Assembly: GCF_029407905.1 (NCBI RefSeq)
Contig: NW_026577882.1
Span: 1 to 64,000 of the forward strand
DNA length: 64,000 nt
Origin: Bubalus kerabau
Lineage: Eukaryota > Chordata > Mammalia > Artiodactyla > Bovidae
Direction of reading: 5' to 3'
Part shown: positions 12,210 through 23,300 of the stretch, piece after piece
Numbering within the stretch: position 1 is the first letter of the stretch
How the letters are laid out: each line of letters starts with the position of its first letter
Program-made: the position numbers and the translations under genes
Notes under the pieces: generated by a model
Seen by the model: the letters and a program-made list of their open reading frames with translations, nothing else
Database searches by the model: none
Told to the model about the DNA's origin: nothing

Positions 12210-13560
12210 ATGGGCAACACTGAATCAAATGAAAGACAGCTCTTTATAGGAGTAATTTTACAGTTATTAAGTAAAAGAAGAATCAAGGTTAAAACATCTT
12301 CCATTCAATCATTTTTTTACATTTGTACAAGACCACTGCCCTTGGTTTCTACAACAAGGCACTGTTAACCTAGATATCTTGAAAAAAACTAGGAAAACAG
12401 CTAAGAGCTTATTGTGCTCAGCAAGGTTTGGAAAAAATCCCTACTTACACCTTTCCTCTGTGGAATATGACTAGAGATGTTTTAGATCCAGCTCATGAAT
12501 TTGAAAAGGTACCTGTTAAAGTGGAAAGTAAAGTTGGAAAAGTACCTGTTAAACAAAAAAGCAAATCTGAAAAGGTACCTGTTATAAAGAAAAGTGAAAA
12601 TGAAGAGGCTATACCTAGCTATCGACAGCTAAATGAATGGCTAGCCGCTATGACTGCCAATGAGCATGTAAAAGATAGGGATGAAAAGAAAGATCAGCTC
12701 TCCCCTCAATTTAAAAAAGGTTTAGAGGAAACAGCAGCTCGATGCCATTCTGATGAGGATTGTTGTTTTTTTTTTTTTTTTAGCTAAAGATGCTCCTAAA
12801 AGTTTAAGAAAACATCCCTAATCAGACCATCCGCTCCTAGGAGGTTGAGGGAAACATCCCCGATCAGACAGTTCATAAGATTTAGTTACCAAACAGTTAA
12901 AGGATCTCCGGAACAGAAGAGGAAAACTTCGGGACGCTCCCATCCCCCTATGCCTCCTCCTCCATGTCGGGGTAAAGGGCCACCGCTAGGAGTTTCCCGG
13001 AGAAGGATTTTCTCTAGTCCCAAGGATGAACTCGATCCTCACCTTGAGGCTTCTTTTCTAGTCCCCTCTGAAGTTTAGCCAGGGTAAAGAGGTTACAAAA
13101 TAAATAAAAATATTCTCTAAAATTAAAAAAAAAATTAAAAATGGATTTCTCTGCATCTAAGAATAGACAAATATTTATTGACTGTGGAATATGATTAGAA
13201 ATGTCCTGGACCTCCGTCACGAGGCTGTTAAATAGCCTATGGGGGAGGCTATAGAGGTGGATGGTGGTGAGTCTCCATTTACTGCAGAGATCATATTTTC
13301 TGCCATTGAAAAAAAAAAAAGGAGGGAGAAAGTGGTCTACCTCCCGAGGAAGGAGAGGGCTTACAGGACGCTGCGGCCGAGACCCCTGGCGAGCTCCCTC
13401 CCCCTCTGCACAAACCTTTAAAAAACTTATCCACCACTTTCTGATTTAAGGAGACCACCACCGCCTTCGATTGTGCCTCCCAGGACCCAGGAGTTCCCCA
13501 CTTTGCCCCCAAAGCCTCCCAAAGTGTTGCCTAAGACTGAGGAAGATAAAAAGTTTTTTA
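12210..13560 (+). pseudogene. gag: gag remnant (matrix start, lysine-rich and proline-rich parts)
   Basis: An ATG at 12210 opens a frame starting Met-Gly-Asn, fitting the N-myristoylated matrix start of betaretroviral Gag. It shifts frame at a T-run near 12310, and the continuing frame meets TAG near 12470. A further frame, 12428-12787, holds a lysine-rich segment with three 33-bp repeats. It ends in a run of T bases near 12765-12781 that looks like a later insertion or slippage. Proline-rich stretches follow at about 12940-12965 and 13450-13530, as expected before or within the region ahead of capsid. I see no capsid major homology region and no CCHC zinc knuckles, so capsid and nucleocapsid appear deleted. 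Multiple stops and frameshifts make it a dead gene. Confidence 0.75.
12503..12601 (+). repeat. Three 33-bp coding repeats inside gag remnant
   Basis: The motif GAAAAGGTACCTGTTA recurs at 12503, 12536 and 12569 with a 33-bp period, encoding a repeated Lys-Val-Pro-Val block. The period is a multiple of three, so the frame was kept. Confidence 0.85.
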
Positions 13561-13629
13561 AACAAAGGAGCTTTTAGTACACAATATTCAGAGCGTGCTC
13601 CTTGGAGAAAACTCCCTCAGGGGGGTCTC

Positions 13630-14117
13630 ACCCAGGCTAGGAGAAAAGCGAAAAGGCAAGGAGATTTAATAACAATATTAACCCCTGATGTGCCACTTAC
13701 TCCAATTCCAACCGGAGTGGCTGGCCCCCTATCTGAGGACATTGTAAGATTTGTCCTGGGGCGTAGCTCGCTTTCTTTTAAAAAAAAATTAAATAAAAAA
13801 AAAAAAGAAAGAAAAGAAATTTCGCTGGTGCATGGTGTAGTAGATTCTGATGATATTGAGAAATTAAAGTCTTGATCTCACTGCCTATCAAAACTGTACA
13901 AATTAATAAAGGTCAAAGAGTAACACAGCTTTTACTTTTACCTTACTATCAGACAAGGAAAAACTTGACTTCTCAAGCTAAGAGCCACAAAACATTTGGA
14001 TCTAGTGATCTAGCCTTTTGGGTGCAGGAAATTACAGTTCCAAGGCCTTTAAAAGATCTTTTAATTCAAGAGAATAAAACGCCAGGGCTATTAGACACAG
14101 GAACAGACGTCTCTTAA
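13630..14117 (+). pseudogene. pro: dUTPase-protease remnant (pro)
   Basis: Betaretroviruses encode a dUTPase fused upstream of the aspartic protease in the pro frame. Frame 13640-13875 contains a Gly-Arg-Ser-Ser motif and a Gly-Val-Val-Asp-Ser-Asp motif, which resemble dUTPase motifs 2 and 3. Between them sits a long A-rich stretch (13780-13820). After a frameshift the frame at 13872 carries the terminal dUTPase strand ending in Leu-Leu-Leu-Leu-Pro, then the protease start. The catalytic triad Asp-Thr-Gly is at 14094-14102, followed closely by a TAA at 14115-14117, so the protease is cut just after its active site. This is a non-functional remnant. Confidence 0.8.
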
Positions 14118-14835
14118 CATTGCTGGGAAAGACTGGCCCAGCTCCTGGCCAACACATAATACTGAAAATGAGTTGGTGGGATTAGAGAAAGTGGTATGTG
14201 GGGTGGAGATGCTGTACAGGTGGTACATTTAACAATACTTTATATATTGTTATAAATACATAATATAAATGTATTTGCCTAATTACAGTTTGCCTAATTA
14301 GGTATGGGTATAAATAAAATATAATAAAGGTATACCTAATTCTATTTATAGATCTATACTTAATTAATTTGTATATAAATTAATATGTATACTATATACA
14401 CACACATATATATATACTGTATAATTAAATATATATGGCAGAATATAATGTGTGTGTGGCTGATATTAATTGGTATGGATTGATGTGCTGTGATGATAAA
14501 TGTTCTATATACTGTATAATTATAAATGTGTGACATGTATTATTACAGTATATTGGTTTGTGTTGGTTGGTATTAGCTGTGTATGTGTTGTATTGTTGTA
14601 ATATATATTAATTAATATATTAATTATAAAGATTAATTCAAGTATATTGATTTATATATATTATATGTCAATAACTTTATACTTGTTGCCATATATAAAT
14701 ACATATATAAATGCATTTTGCATTTAGGTATATCTGTATACCTGTATACCAAAATGAGATAAGGAGGTTATACATTTATTACTTAAATTTATACAGAGAC
14801 CTAAACTAAACATTAGACCTAAATTAACATATCCA
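14118..14835 (+). other. AT-rich stretch replacing most of pol
   Basis: About 700 bases dominated by TA, TATA and TAATTA runs (clearest at 14225-14720). No reverse transcriptase or RNase H motif is found in any frame. It sits where pol should be, so pol was deleted and this low-complexity sequence expanded or was inserted. Its origin is not recognisable. Confidence 0.6.
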
Positions 14836-15117
14836 TAGGGAAACAGCTAGACAAATAGTGAAGTTATGTTCCAATTGTAATTAATCACTTAAACGTAAAC
14901 ACACGGGGGCAGACTACAATGATGAGACACTAGATGCCTGAATTACAGGCTACGACTCGGCCCCTGGTCAAGTAAAAAGGCCTCCTTACGGGAGAGTGAA
15001 AAAGGCCAGATGTGTTGCTAACTTGTGGGAGAGGGTATGCTTGTATATTTCTACAGAATGCAGATTCTCCGGTTTGGATCTCAGACAAATTCGTCATGTC
15101 ACATTCCCCAAAGACCA
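14836..15117 (+). pseudogene. pol: Integrase remnants (zinc-binding end and C-terminal domain)
   Basis: At about 14845-14880 a frame reads Ala-Arg-Gln-Ile-Val-Lys then Cys and Cys two residues apart, as in the second half of the integrase HHCC zinc-binding domain, and then stops. At about 15020-15110 another frame gives Gly-Arg-Gly-Tyr-Ala-Cys and then Pro-Val-Trp-Ile-Ser, resembling the C-terminal DNA-binding domain of betaretroviral integrase. The catalytic core between them is missing. The match ends just before the GC-rich captured segment. Confidence 0.6.
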
Positions 15118-15118
15118 G

Positions 15119-15476
15119 GTTCGCGGCGCGCGCACTCGCTCGCTCCCCCTCCCCCAGCCAGCTCTCGCCTCCGCGCCACCAGCAGCGCCTCGCACCCACC
15201 TCTCTGCACCCCGTGACCTAGAGCAAAGAAGTCTGTGCAGCGAGTGAGGGCCAGAGAGGAAAGCGCGCCCGCGGAGTGCCGTCCAGACCAGCGTGGCCCC
15301 ACTGGCGAGAGGGGACCGCCCTGAGCCCAAGCGGTGGCGGCTAGCCCTAAACCACGAACCCTGCCCCTCCGCCCACCATAGGCGCCTTGGCCCACAGCCT
15401 GCCGCTCGCGTTCTGCCTCCTGATGCTGGGGACACTGCTCCCCCGGGCTGACGCCTACAGCTGCTCCCTGGTTCAT
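15119..15476 (+). pseudogene. TIMP2: Captured TIMP2-like 5' UTR and start of exon 1
   Basis: A CpG-rich block (15119-15377) precedes a frame at 15378 that begins ATA in place of ATG in a CCACC context. It encodes a 26-residue hydrophobic leader ending Arg-Ala-Asp-Ala, then Tyr-Ser-Cys-Ser and Val-His. This closely matches the start of mammalian TIMP2 (tissue inhibitor of metalloproteinases 2): the signal is 26 residues, and the mature protein starts Cys-Ser-Cys-Ser. Here mature Cys1, which chelates the metalloproteinase zinc, is Tyr (codon 15456-15458). Similarity stops after Val-His and a TAA follows at 15483-15485. Base composition differs sharply from the AT-rich retroviral flanks. The gene identity is from memory of the TIMP2 leader. 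The 5' UTR part is assigned by contiguity and composition only. Confidence 0.72.
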
Positions 15477-15554
15477 CTTGTTTAAACCCTCAATATAATG
15501 TTTGCTCCTTTGTAATGCTACAACATCCACCTTATCTTATGATGTAACCACTTA

Positions 15555-16295
15555 TTGAATTATGGTCTTGCTGTATTACAACAACTACAGGATTTAATGC
15601 AAACACAACGGTTTGTGGGCTTAATTATCTTGGGAACAGCAGCTTTGATAAGTGCAATCACTTCTGTTACTGTGGTAGCAATATCATTGACTCAACAAGT
15701 ACATACTGCTCAATATGTTGATTCTATGTCCAAAAATGTTTCTTTAACATTGGCAACACAGGAAGCTATAGAGAGAAAATTAGAAATGAGGGTAGACGCC
15801 CTAGAGGAAGCAGTAATACATATTGGGGCTGAATTGCAGGCTTTAAAGGTGAAAATGGCATTGTCTTGTCATGCTGACTATCGGTGGATATGTGTAACAC
15901 CCCTGAAAGTAAATGAGACAGATTTTGAATGGGAAAAGATTAAAAACCATATTTCAGGTATCTGGAACAGCTCTGACATTGGTTGAGACGTAGGGAAACT
16001 TCACTATCAAATAGCAACCATGGAGCACTCCCGATTAGATTTTACTGCTGCTGGAACAGCAAATGATTTCTTCCAAACTTTCCCTAACTACATCTCAGGA
16101 AAGAATATTCTGTCTAATGTCTTTAGCTATGCTGCGGTGGCTGCTTTAATTCTGCTTCTCATAATCATTCTTCCTTGTATTGTCAGGATTCTTCGGCAGA
16201 GTATTCAGAGGCTCGCGACTGAGCTACATCTGGCTGTTTTAAGAAATAAAAAACGGGGAGATGCCGGGAGCCGGCGAGAGACATTCCACTCGTGA
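15555..16295 (+). pseudogene. env: env transmembrane subunit remnant
   Basis: The frame from 15555 contains a hydrophobic, Gly/Ala/Ile/Val-rich stretch near its start (a fusion-peptide-like segment) and a helical heptad region with a Gln-Ala-Leu-type motif. A second strongly hydrophobic segment near 16125-16185 is the membrane anchor, followed by a basic tail. The frame is broken by one in-frame TGA at 15984-15986 and otherwise stays open into the 3' LTR. The surface subunit is absent; its place is taken by the TIMP2-like segment and about 80 unassigned bases. The remnant is truncated and has no recognisable start codon of its own. Confidence 0.82.
16247..16261 (+). other. Polypurine tract
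   Basis: A purine-rich run (AAAAAACGGGGAGA with one C) directly precedes the TG of the 3' LTR, at the expected place for plus-strand priming. Confidence 0.75.
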
Positions 16296-17562
16296 CAAAG
16301 GTCATGAGGAAGGAGGCTGGGCATACACAGAGGCGGGATCGAGCCTCGGGAGTCCTCCCGGATATTCTTGAGCATCTACCCCCCAAAACCAGAGTCTGCC
16401 TACTTTATTGCTTTGTGCTCTCACCTCTGACTTTACTGGGGGCTGTCCCCCACCACCATCTCACTCTCTCTGTCAAAGAGCTAACTTACAGCTCCAATTA
16501 ATAAAGTTCCTGGGCAATTAGGAGTGTTTAAATCCAAACACGTCAGATGGCTCTCTAACTCGCCTGACAAGTTTACCCGGTCTCCTACAGCAATGCATAC
16601 AATTGTTTACAGTCTCCGAGCCTCGAGAGGCACGGGAAGCTTAAGATATTCAAATAGCTTAGAGCCTCTCAGAGAGTTAGAAACTGTCAGAATAAAACTA
16701 GTAAAAGATTTCATTGATGAACCAATGCTTTTTGCCAAGTTTCCACATCCCCTGAATTGTATCCTTGAATGTGTATTAATTAATATAGTTGGTATGTAGA
16801 AGAAATAAGTAGTGGCCTTGGTGTTACTAACTTTAGACCCTTAAGGTAATAAATTATTTCCTTTGTTGTAAGCCCATTACACATCTGCCCTATAGGAATG
16901 CAATTTTATCTTCGAAAGATGGGGCCAAACCTTAAAATAATTACTCTTAGAGAAAATAAGTCTTACGGTTGATAAGTCTTTGTCAAGAGTCATAAAATGT
17001 TAATAGGTCTTCTGGCTAGAAGATGATGTAAATCACCTAAACCATTTGTATACGATACATTTGCAGGACAGAAACTCTGGTTTTTGATAAGGATCAAAGG
17101 CTGCTGTCTTTGCATCCCCATTATCCTCTATGTGTAACTTAGGGTATAAAAACCCCTGTTGAAAATAAAGCTACGGGCCTTGATTGCCAACGCTTAGTCT
17201 CCTAATGTCATTCTTCCCCTCAATTTTCATCTGAAAATTGAGTGTCCATCTGGAGCGCGGATATCCTCTGCGACCATTTATTTGCCTGGGCTTCGAAGAC
17301 CACTTGAGAAGGTGTCTAAGGTGGGGCACTTTTCGCTATTCGAGAGGGAGCCTGCGGCCTCCGTGGTCAGAGCTAACCTGGTGTCACGGGTTATACTGAT
17401 TTTCCGCATAAACCAAGCTACTCAGCTTCTTTTCTCCACTAAATTTTCCTACTGAGCTATCCTCATTCTATTACTCTTTATATCTTCGATAAATAAATCA
17501 ATAGGCCGCCTACTCTGTCTCCCCTTTGAAAACCCTGGACCACCCGAGGCTGGACCTTGTCA
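16262..17562 (+). repeat. 3' LTR of the provirus (1,301 bp)
   Basis: Starts TGCCGGGAGCC and ends CTTGTCA. A better preserved TATAAAAA is at 17145-17152 and AATAAA is at 17164-17169. The 91-codon open frame at 16524-16799 parallels that of the 5' LTR with seven residue differences. Confidence 0.92.
17145..17152 (+). promoter_or_regulatory. TATA box of the 3' LTR
   Basis: TATAAAAA stands about 12 bases before the polyadenylation signal AATAAA at 17164, in the part of the LTR where U3 would end. The 5' LTR equivalent is mutated. Confidence 0.5.
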
Positions 17563-17568
17563 GAAGAG
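17563..17568 (+). repeat. Target site duplication, right side of provirus
   Basis: GAAGAG directly after the 3' LTR, then the satellite monomer continues GGCCTCATCTCG as in uninterrupted monomers. Confidence 0.85.
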
Positions 17569-19526
17569 GGCCTCATCTCGATTTGAAGCAGGAACCTCAG
17601 GGTTGCTCTCCATTTCTGACTCTGAACACAGAGTCCCTACAGAGTTAGGACAGGAGAGTCAGGCCTCGTCTTGTGTGGAGGAATGGAACTCCACTGGACT
17701 CTCGAGTTGTTCACCGGATAACAGGCCACTTGTCGAGCTGTGTGTGGAACCTGCGGTTTTATCCGGACGATGCATGGGGGTGTCAGTTCCCCTTCGTTTT
17801 TTGCCTTCATACACAGGGTTGCCTTCGAAGAGGTATCCAGCCTTCAGATTCTTATCAAGAGCAGACCAGGAAATCAGTGTCTTTCGGCATGTGGCACCAC
17901 CCACAAGCCTACGTCTCGAATTTCTTCTTGAGACGGACCTCAACCTGAGGTGCACCAGGAAGGTCGGTAACCCTTTCAGACAAAGCAAGTGAATCGACCC
18001 TCTTGTCCCAATCAGGAGGGGAGAAGGGGCTCAGATGAAGTGGTGCCGGGAACCTCGATGTTCCCCTCGAGTAAAACTGGGATGTCGGGGAACTTTTGGA
18101 GTCACATCAAAGGTGCTAAGTACCGTTTCAAACTTCAAGACGGAACGTGAGACTTCTCTTGAGACGCTGTAGCTGGCAAGGGCCTCATCTTGTGGTGACA
18201 GGTTAACCACGTTGTTTTTCTCGAGTTGTGGCGGGATTCTCGAGTTAGGTCAGGAAATTCAGGCTTCCTCTTGTGTTGGCCCAGGGAAGTCCAGTCTTCC
18301 ATTCGAGTTGCGAGGGAGAGCTAGGGATTGCGCTTGAGTTACTGCAGGGCAAAAGAGACCTTATCTAGGCTTGTTTCCAGGACATAATGTTCGTCTCCAG
18401 GGGGGACAGGGATCTCGGGGTTGCTTTCCTGATGCACCCGGGGAGTCAGTCCTTGTCTCGAGGGGAAGCGAAGGACTCCGCTCTCCTCTCGAGTTGCAAC
18501 GGGTATCTCTTGGAGCCCACTGAGTGGCCTAAAGGGAGTCAAGCCTCCTGTGGAGTTTGGAGAGAGGACTCGTGATTGCTCTCCAGGCCATGCAGGAAAA
18601 GAAGGCCATCATCTCGCGATGAAGGGGGCGTCTCGTGGGTTTTCTCGAGCTGCAGCGCCAGTGTGGGGTTTCTCATGAGGTACTACGGGGAGCTCAGGGA
18701 GCCTCTCATGTGGCGCTTGGGAAGTCAGGTCTCCATGCGCATTGCGAGGGGGAGCGCGTCATTGCTCTAGAGTCATGGAAGGTGTATCGGGCCTCAAGAA
18801 CCGTTAAAGAAGGACTTTCAAGGTGTTTCTTGGGTCACGGCAGTAAACCCTGGGTTCCCTCGACTAGTGCCGGTGGCCTCAGGGAGCTTCTCAGTGTGCC
18901 TCTGAGAAGTCAAGGATACCCTGGAGTTGGGAGGGCCCTCTCGGGACTCCACTGGGTTTGGTGCAATAGAAGAGGGCCTCATCTCGAGTGGAGGCAGGAA
19001 CCTCAGGGTTCGTCTCCATTTCTGACTCTGATCACAGGGTCCCTGCAGAGTTGGGACAGGAGAGTCAGGCCTCGTCTTGTAAGGAGGAATGGAACTCCGC
19101 TTGCCTCTCGAGTTATTCACGGGGTGACAGGCAACTTGTCGAACTGTGTTTGGAATCTGCGGGTTTTTCCGGACGATGCACGAGGGTGTCAGTGCCCCTT
19201 CGTGTTGTGCCCTCTTCCACAGGGTTGCCTTTCAAGAGGTGTCCGGGCATCGGGTTCTTATCAAGAGTGGACCGGGGAATCGGGGTCTTTCAGCATGTGT
19301 TACCACCCATGAAGCTACGTCTCAAATATTCTCGTTAGACCGGCCTCATCCTGAGGTGCGCCGGGAAGGTTGGGAACCCCTTCCAGACAAAGCACGGGAG
19401 TCGACCCTCCAGTCGCAATCAGGAGGGGAGAAGTGGCTCAGATGAAGTCGTACCGGGAACCTCGGTGTTCCCCTCGAGAGAGACCAGGGTGTCGGGGAAC
19501 TTTTGGAATCGCATCAAGGGTGCCAA

Positions 19527-19551
19527 GTTTTCACACTTGAAGTGTGAAAAC
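19527..19551 (+). repeat. Perfect 12-bp hairpin in one satellite monomer
   Basis: GTTTTCACACTT, one G, then AAGTGTGAAAAC. Sister monomers have a single CGTTTCACACTTCAAG here, so this monomer has gained roughly 20 bases that include an inverted copy of the local sequence. Confidence 0.85.
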
Positions 19552-19974
19552 ACTTCAAGAAGAAACCTGGGACTTCTCTTTAGACGCTGTAGCGGGCAAG
19601 GGCCTCATCTTGCGATGACAGGGTAACCATGTGGTTTTTCTCGAGTTTCGGCGGGATTCTCGAGTTACGATGGGGAATTCAGGCTTCCTCTTGTGTTGGC
19701 CCAGGGAAGTCCAATCTTCCATTGGAGTTGCGAGAGAGAGCTAGGGATTGCTCTCGAGTCACTTCAGGGCAAAAGAGACCTCATCTAAGCTTGTGTCCAG
19801 GACCTAATGTTCCTCTCCAGGGGCGACAGAGATCTCGGGGTTGCATTTTAGATGCACCCGAGGAGTCAGACCTCATCTCGAGAGGAAGGAAAGGACTCTG
19901 CTCTGCTCTCGAGTCCCGACGGTTATTTCTTGGAGACCACTGAGTGGCCTAAATGGAGTCAAGCCTCCCGTGGA

Positions 19975-20320
19975 TTTTTTTTAATTTTATTTTATTTTTA
20001 AACTTTACATAATTGTATTAGTTTTTCCAAATATCAAAATGAATCCGCCTCAGGTATACATGTGCTCCCCATCCTGAACCCTCCTCCCTCCTCCCCCCCA
20101 TAGCATCCCTCTGGGTCGTCCCAGTGCACTAGCCCCAAGCATCCAGTGTCATGCATCAAACCTGGACTGGCAACTCTTTTCATACATGATATTTTACATG
20201 TTTCAATGCCATTCTCCCAAATCTTCCCACCTTCTCCCTCTCCCACAGAGTCCATAAGACTCTTCTATACATCAGTGTCTCTTTTGCTGTCTCGTACTCA
20301 GGGTTATTGTTACCGTCTTT
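19975..20320 (-). other. L1 3' UTR and poly-A tail
   Basis: The tail is a T-rich run on the plus strand (19975-20001). The rest matches the 3' part common to bovid L1 copies, including the AATCCGCC and CATGTGCTCCCC phrases. An ORF runs on to 20180 because the usual ORF2 stop position near 20321 reads TTG on the minus strand. Confidence 0.75.
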
Positions 20321-23300
20321 CAAAGTTCCATATATATGCGTTAGTATACTGTATTGGTGTTTTTCTTTCTGGCTTACTTCACTCTGTATAATAGGCTCCA
20401 GTTTCATCCACCTCATTAGAACTGACTCATTCTATTCTTTTTAATGGCGGAGTAATACTCCATTGTGTATATGTACCACAGCTTTCTTATCCATTCATCT
20501 GCTGATGGACATCTAGGTTGCTTCCATGTCCTGGCTATTAGAAACAGTGCTGCGATGAACATTGGGGTACACGTGTCTCTTTCCCTTCTGGTTTCCTCAG
20601 TGTGTATGCCCAGCAGTGGGATTGCTGGATAATAAGGCAGTTCTATTTCCAGTTTTTTAAGGAATCTCCACACTGTTCTCTATAGTGGCTGTACTAGTTT
20701 GCATTCCCACCAACAGTGTAAGAGGGTTCCCTTTTCTCCACACCCTCTCCAGCATTTATTATTTGTAGACTTTTGGATTGCAGCCATTCTGACTGGCGTG
20801 AAATGGTACCTCATAGTGGTTTTGATTTGCATTTCTATGATAATGAGTGATTTTGAGCATCTTTTCATGTGTTTGTTAGCCATCTGTATGTCTTCTTTGG
20901 AGAAATGTCTATTTAGTTCTTTGGCCCATTTTTTGATTGGGTCATCTATTTTTCTGGAGTTGAGCTGTAGGTGTTGCTTGTATATTTTTGAGATTAGTTG
21001 TTTGTCAGTTGCTTCATTTCCTATTATTTTCTCCCATTCCGAAGGCTGTCTTTTCACCTTGCTAATAGTTTGCTTTGATGTGCAGAAGCTTTTAAGGTTA
21101 ATTAGGTCCCATTTGTTTATTTTTGTTTTTATTTCCAATATTCTGGGAGGTGGGTCATAGAGGATCCTGCTGTGATGTATTTCAGAGAGTGTTTTGCCTA
21201 TGTTCTCCTCTAGGAGTTTTATAGTTTCTGGTCTTACGTTTAGATCTTTAATCCATTTTGAGTTTATTTTTGTGTATTGTGTTAGAAAGTGTTCTAGTTT
21301 CATTCTTTTACAAGTGGTTGACCAGATTTCCCAGCACCACTTGTTAAAGAGATTGTCTTTAATCCATTGTATATTTTTGCCTCCTTTGTCAAAGATAAGG
21401 TGTCCATATGTGTGTGGATTTATCTCTGGGCTTTCTATTTTGTTCCACTAATCTATATTTCTGTCTTTGTGCCAGTACCATACTGTCTTGATAACTGTGG
21501 CTTTGTAGCGGAGCCTGAAATCAGGTAGGTTGATTCCTCCAGTTCCATTCTTCTTTCTCAAGATCGCTTTGGCTATTCGAGGTTTTTTGTATTTCCATAC
21601 AAATTGTGAAATTATTTGTTCTAGCTCTGTGAAGAATACTGTTGGTAGCTTGATAGGGATTGCATTGAATCTATAAATTGCCTTGGGTAGTATACTCATT
21701 TTCACTATATTGATTCTTCCAATCCATGAACATGGTATATTTCTCCACCTATTAGTGTCCTCTTTGATTTCTTTCACCAGTGTTTTATAGTTTTCTATAT
21801 ATAGGTCTTTAGTTTCTTTAGGTAGGTATATTCCTAAGTATTTTATTCTTTCCGTTGCAATGGTGAATGAAATTGTTTCCTTAATTTCTCTTTCTGTTTT
21901 CTCATTATTAGTGTATAGGAATGCAAGGAATTTCTGTGTGTTGATTTTATATCCTGCAACTTTACTATAGTCATTGACTAGTTCTAGTAATTTTCTGGTG
22001 GAGTCTTTAGGGTTTTCTATGTAGAGGATCATGTCATCTGCAAACAGTGAGAGTTTTACTTCTTCTTTTGCAATTTGGATTCCTTTTGTTTCTTTTTCTG
22101 CTCTGATTGCTGTGGCCAAAACTTCCAAAGCTATGTTGAATAGTAATGGTGAAAGTGGGCACCCTTGTCTAGTTCCTGACTTTAGAGGAAATGCTTTCAA
22201 TTTTTCACCATTGAGGATAATGTTTGCTGTGGGTTTGTCATATATAGCTTTTATTATGTTGAGGTATGTTCCTTCTATTCCTGCTTTCTGGAGAGTTTTT
22301 AATCATAAATGGATGTTGAATTTTGTCAAAGGCTTTCTCTGCATCTATTGAGAAAATCATATGGTTTTTATTTTTCAATTTGTTAAGGTGGTGTATTACA
22401 TTGATTGATTTGCGGATATTGAAGAATCCTTGCATCCCTGGGATAAAGCCCACTTGGTCATGGTGTATGATCTTTTTAATGTGTTGTTGGATTCTGATTG
22501 CTAGAATTTTGTTAAGGATTTTTGCATCTATGTCATCAGTGATATTGGCCTGTAGTTTTCTTTTTTTGTGGGATCTTTGTCAGGTTTTGGTATTAGGCTG
22601 ATGGTGGCCTCATAGAATGAGTTTGGAAGTTTACCTTCCTCTGCAATTTTCTGGAAGAGTTTGAGCAGGATAGGTGTTAGCTCTTCTCTAAATTTTTCGT
22701 AGAATTCAGCTGTGAAGCCGTCTGGACCTGGGCTTTTGTTGGCTGGAAGATTTTTGGTTACAGTTTCCATTTCCGTGCTTGTGATGGGTCTGTTAAGATT
22801 TTCTAGTTCTTCCCTGGTCCAGTTTTGGAAAGTTGTACTTTTCTAAGAATTTGTCCATTTCTTCCACGTTGTCCATTTTATTGGCATATAATTGTTGATA
22901 GTAGTCTCTTATGATCCTTTGTATTTCTGTGTTTTCTGTTGTGATCTCTCCATTTTCATTTCTAATTTTATTGATTTGATTTTTCTCCCTTTGTTTCTTG
23001 ATGAGTCTGGCTAATGGTTTGTCAATTTTATTTATCGTTTCAAAGAACCAGCTTTTGGTTTTGTTGATTTTTGCTATGGTCTCTTTTGTTTCTTTTGCAT
23101 TTATTTCTGCTCTAATTTTTAAGATTTCTTTCCTTCTACTAACCCTGGGGTTCTTCATTTCTTCCTTTTCTAGTTGCTTTAGGTGTAGAGTTAGTTTATT
23201 TATTTGACTTTTTTCTTGTTTCTTGAGGTGTGCCTGTATTGCTATGAACTTTCCCCTTAGGACTGCTTTTACCGTGTCCCACAAGTTTTGGGTTGTTGTG

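Larger units (their letters stand above)
10663..17562 (+). mobile_element. Class II (betaretrovirus-like) endogenous provirus, defective
   Basis: A 6,900-bp insertion bounded by TG...CA and a 6-bp target duplication within a satellite monomer. Order: 5' LTR, Lys3-like primer binding site, broken gag, dUTPase and protease remnants, an AT-rich stretch, integrase remnants, a GC-rich host-like segment, env transmembrane remnant, polypurine tract, 3' LTR. No reverse transcriptase, RNase H or integrase core is visible, so pol is largely deleted. Every coding remnant has stops or frameshifts and the element cannot encode its own movement. The LTRs differ at roughly 5-7 percent of positions by eye, which suggests an old insertion if no gene conversion took place. 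Confidence 0.92.
17563..19974 (+). repeat. Satellite I array, segment 2 (between ERV and L1)
   Basis: Landmarks at 18255 and 19675 (an intact GAATTC). Subtracting the provirus, the step from 9945 to 18255 is 1404, so the element split one monomer cleanly. The segment ends where the L1 poly-T begins. Confidence 0.9.

Noticed and set aside
10663..17562. Possibility of a functional provirus
   Set aside because: Stops and frameshifts in every coding remnant, and the loss of pol and the env surface unit, exclude it.
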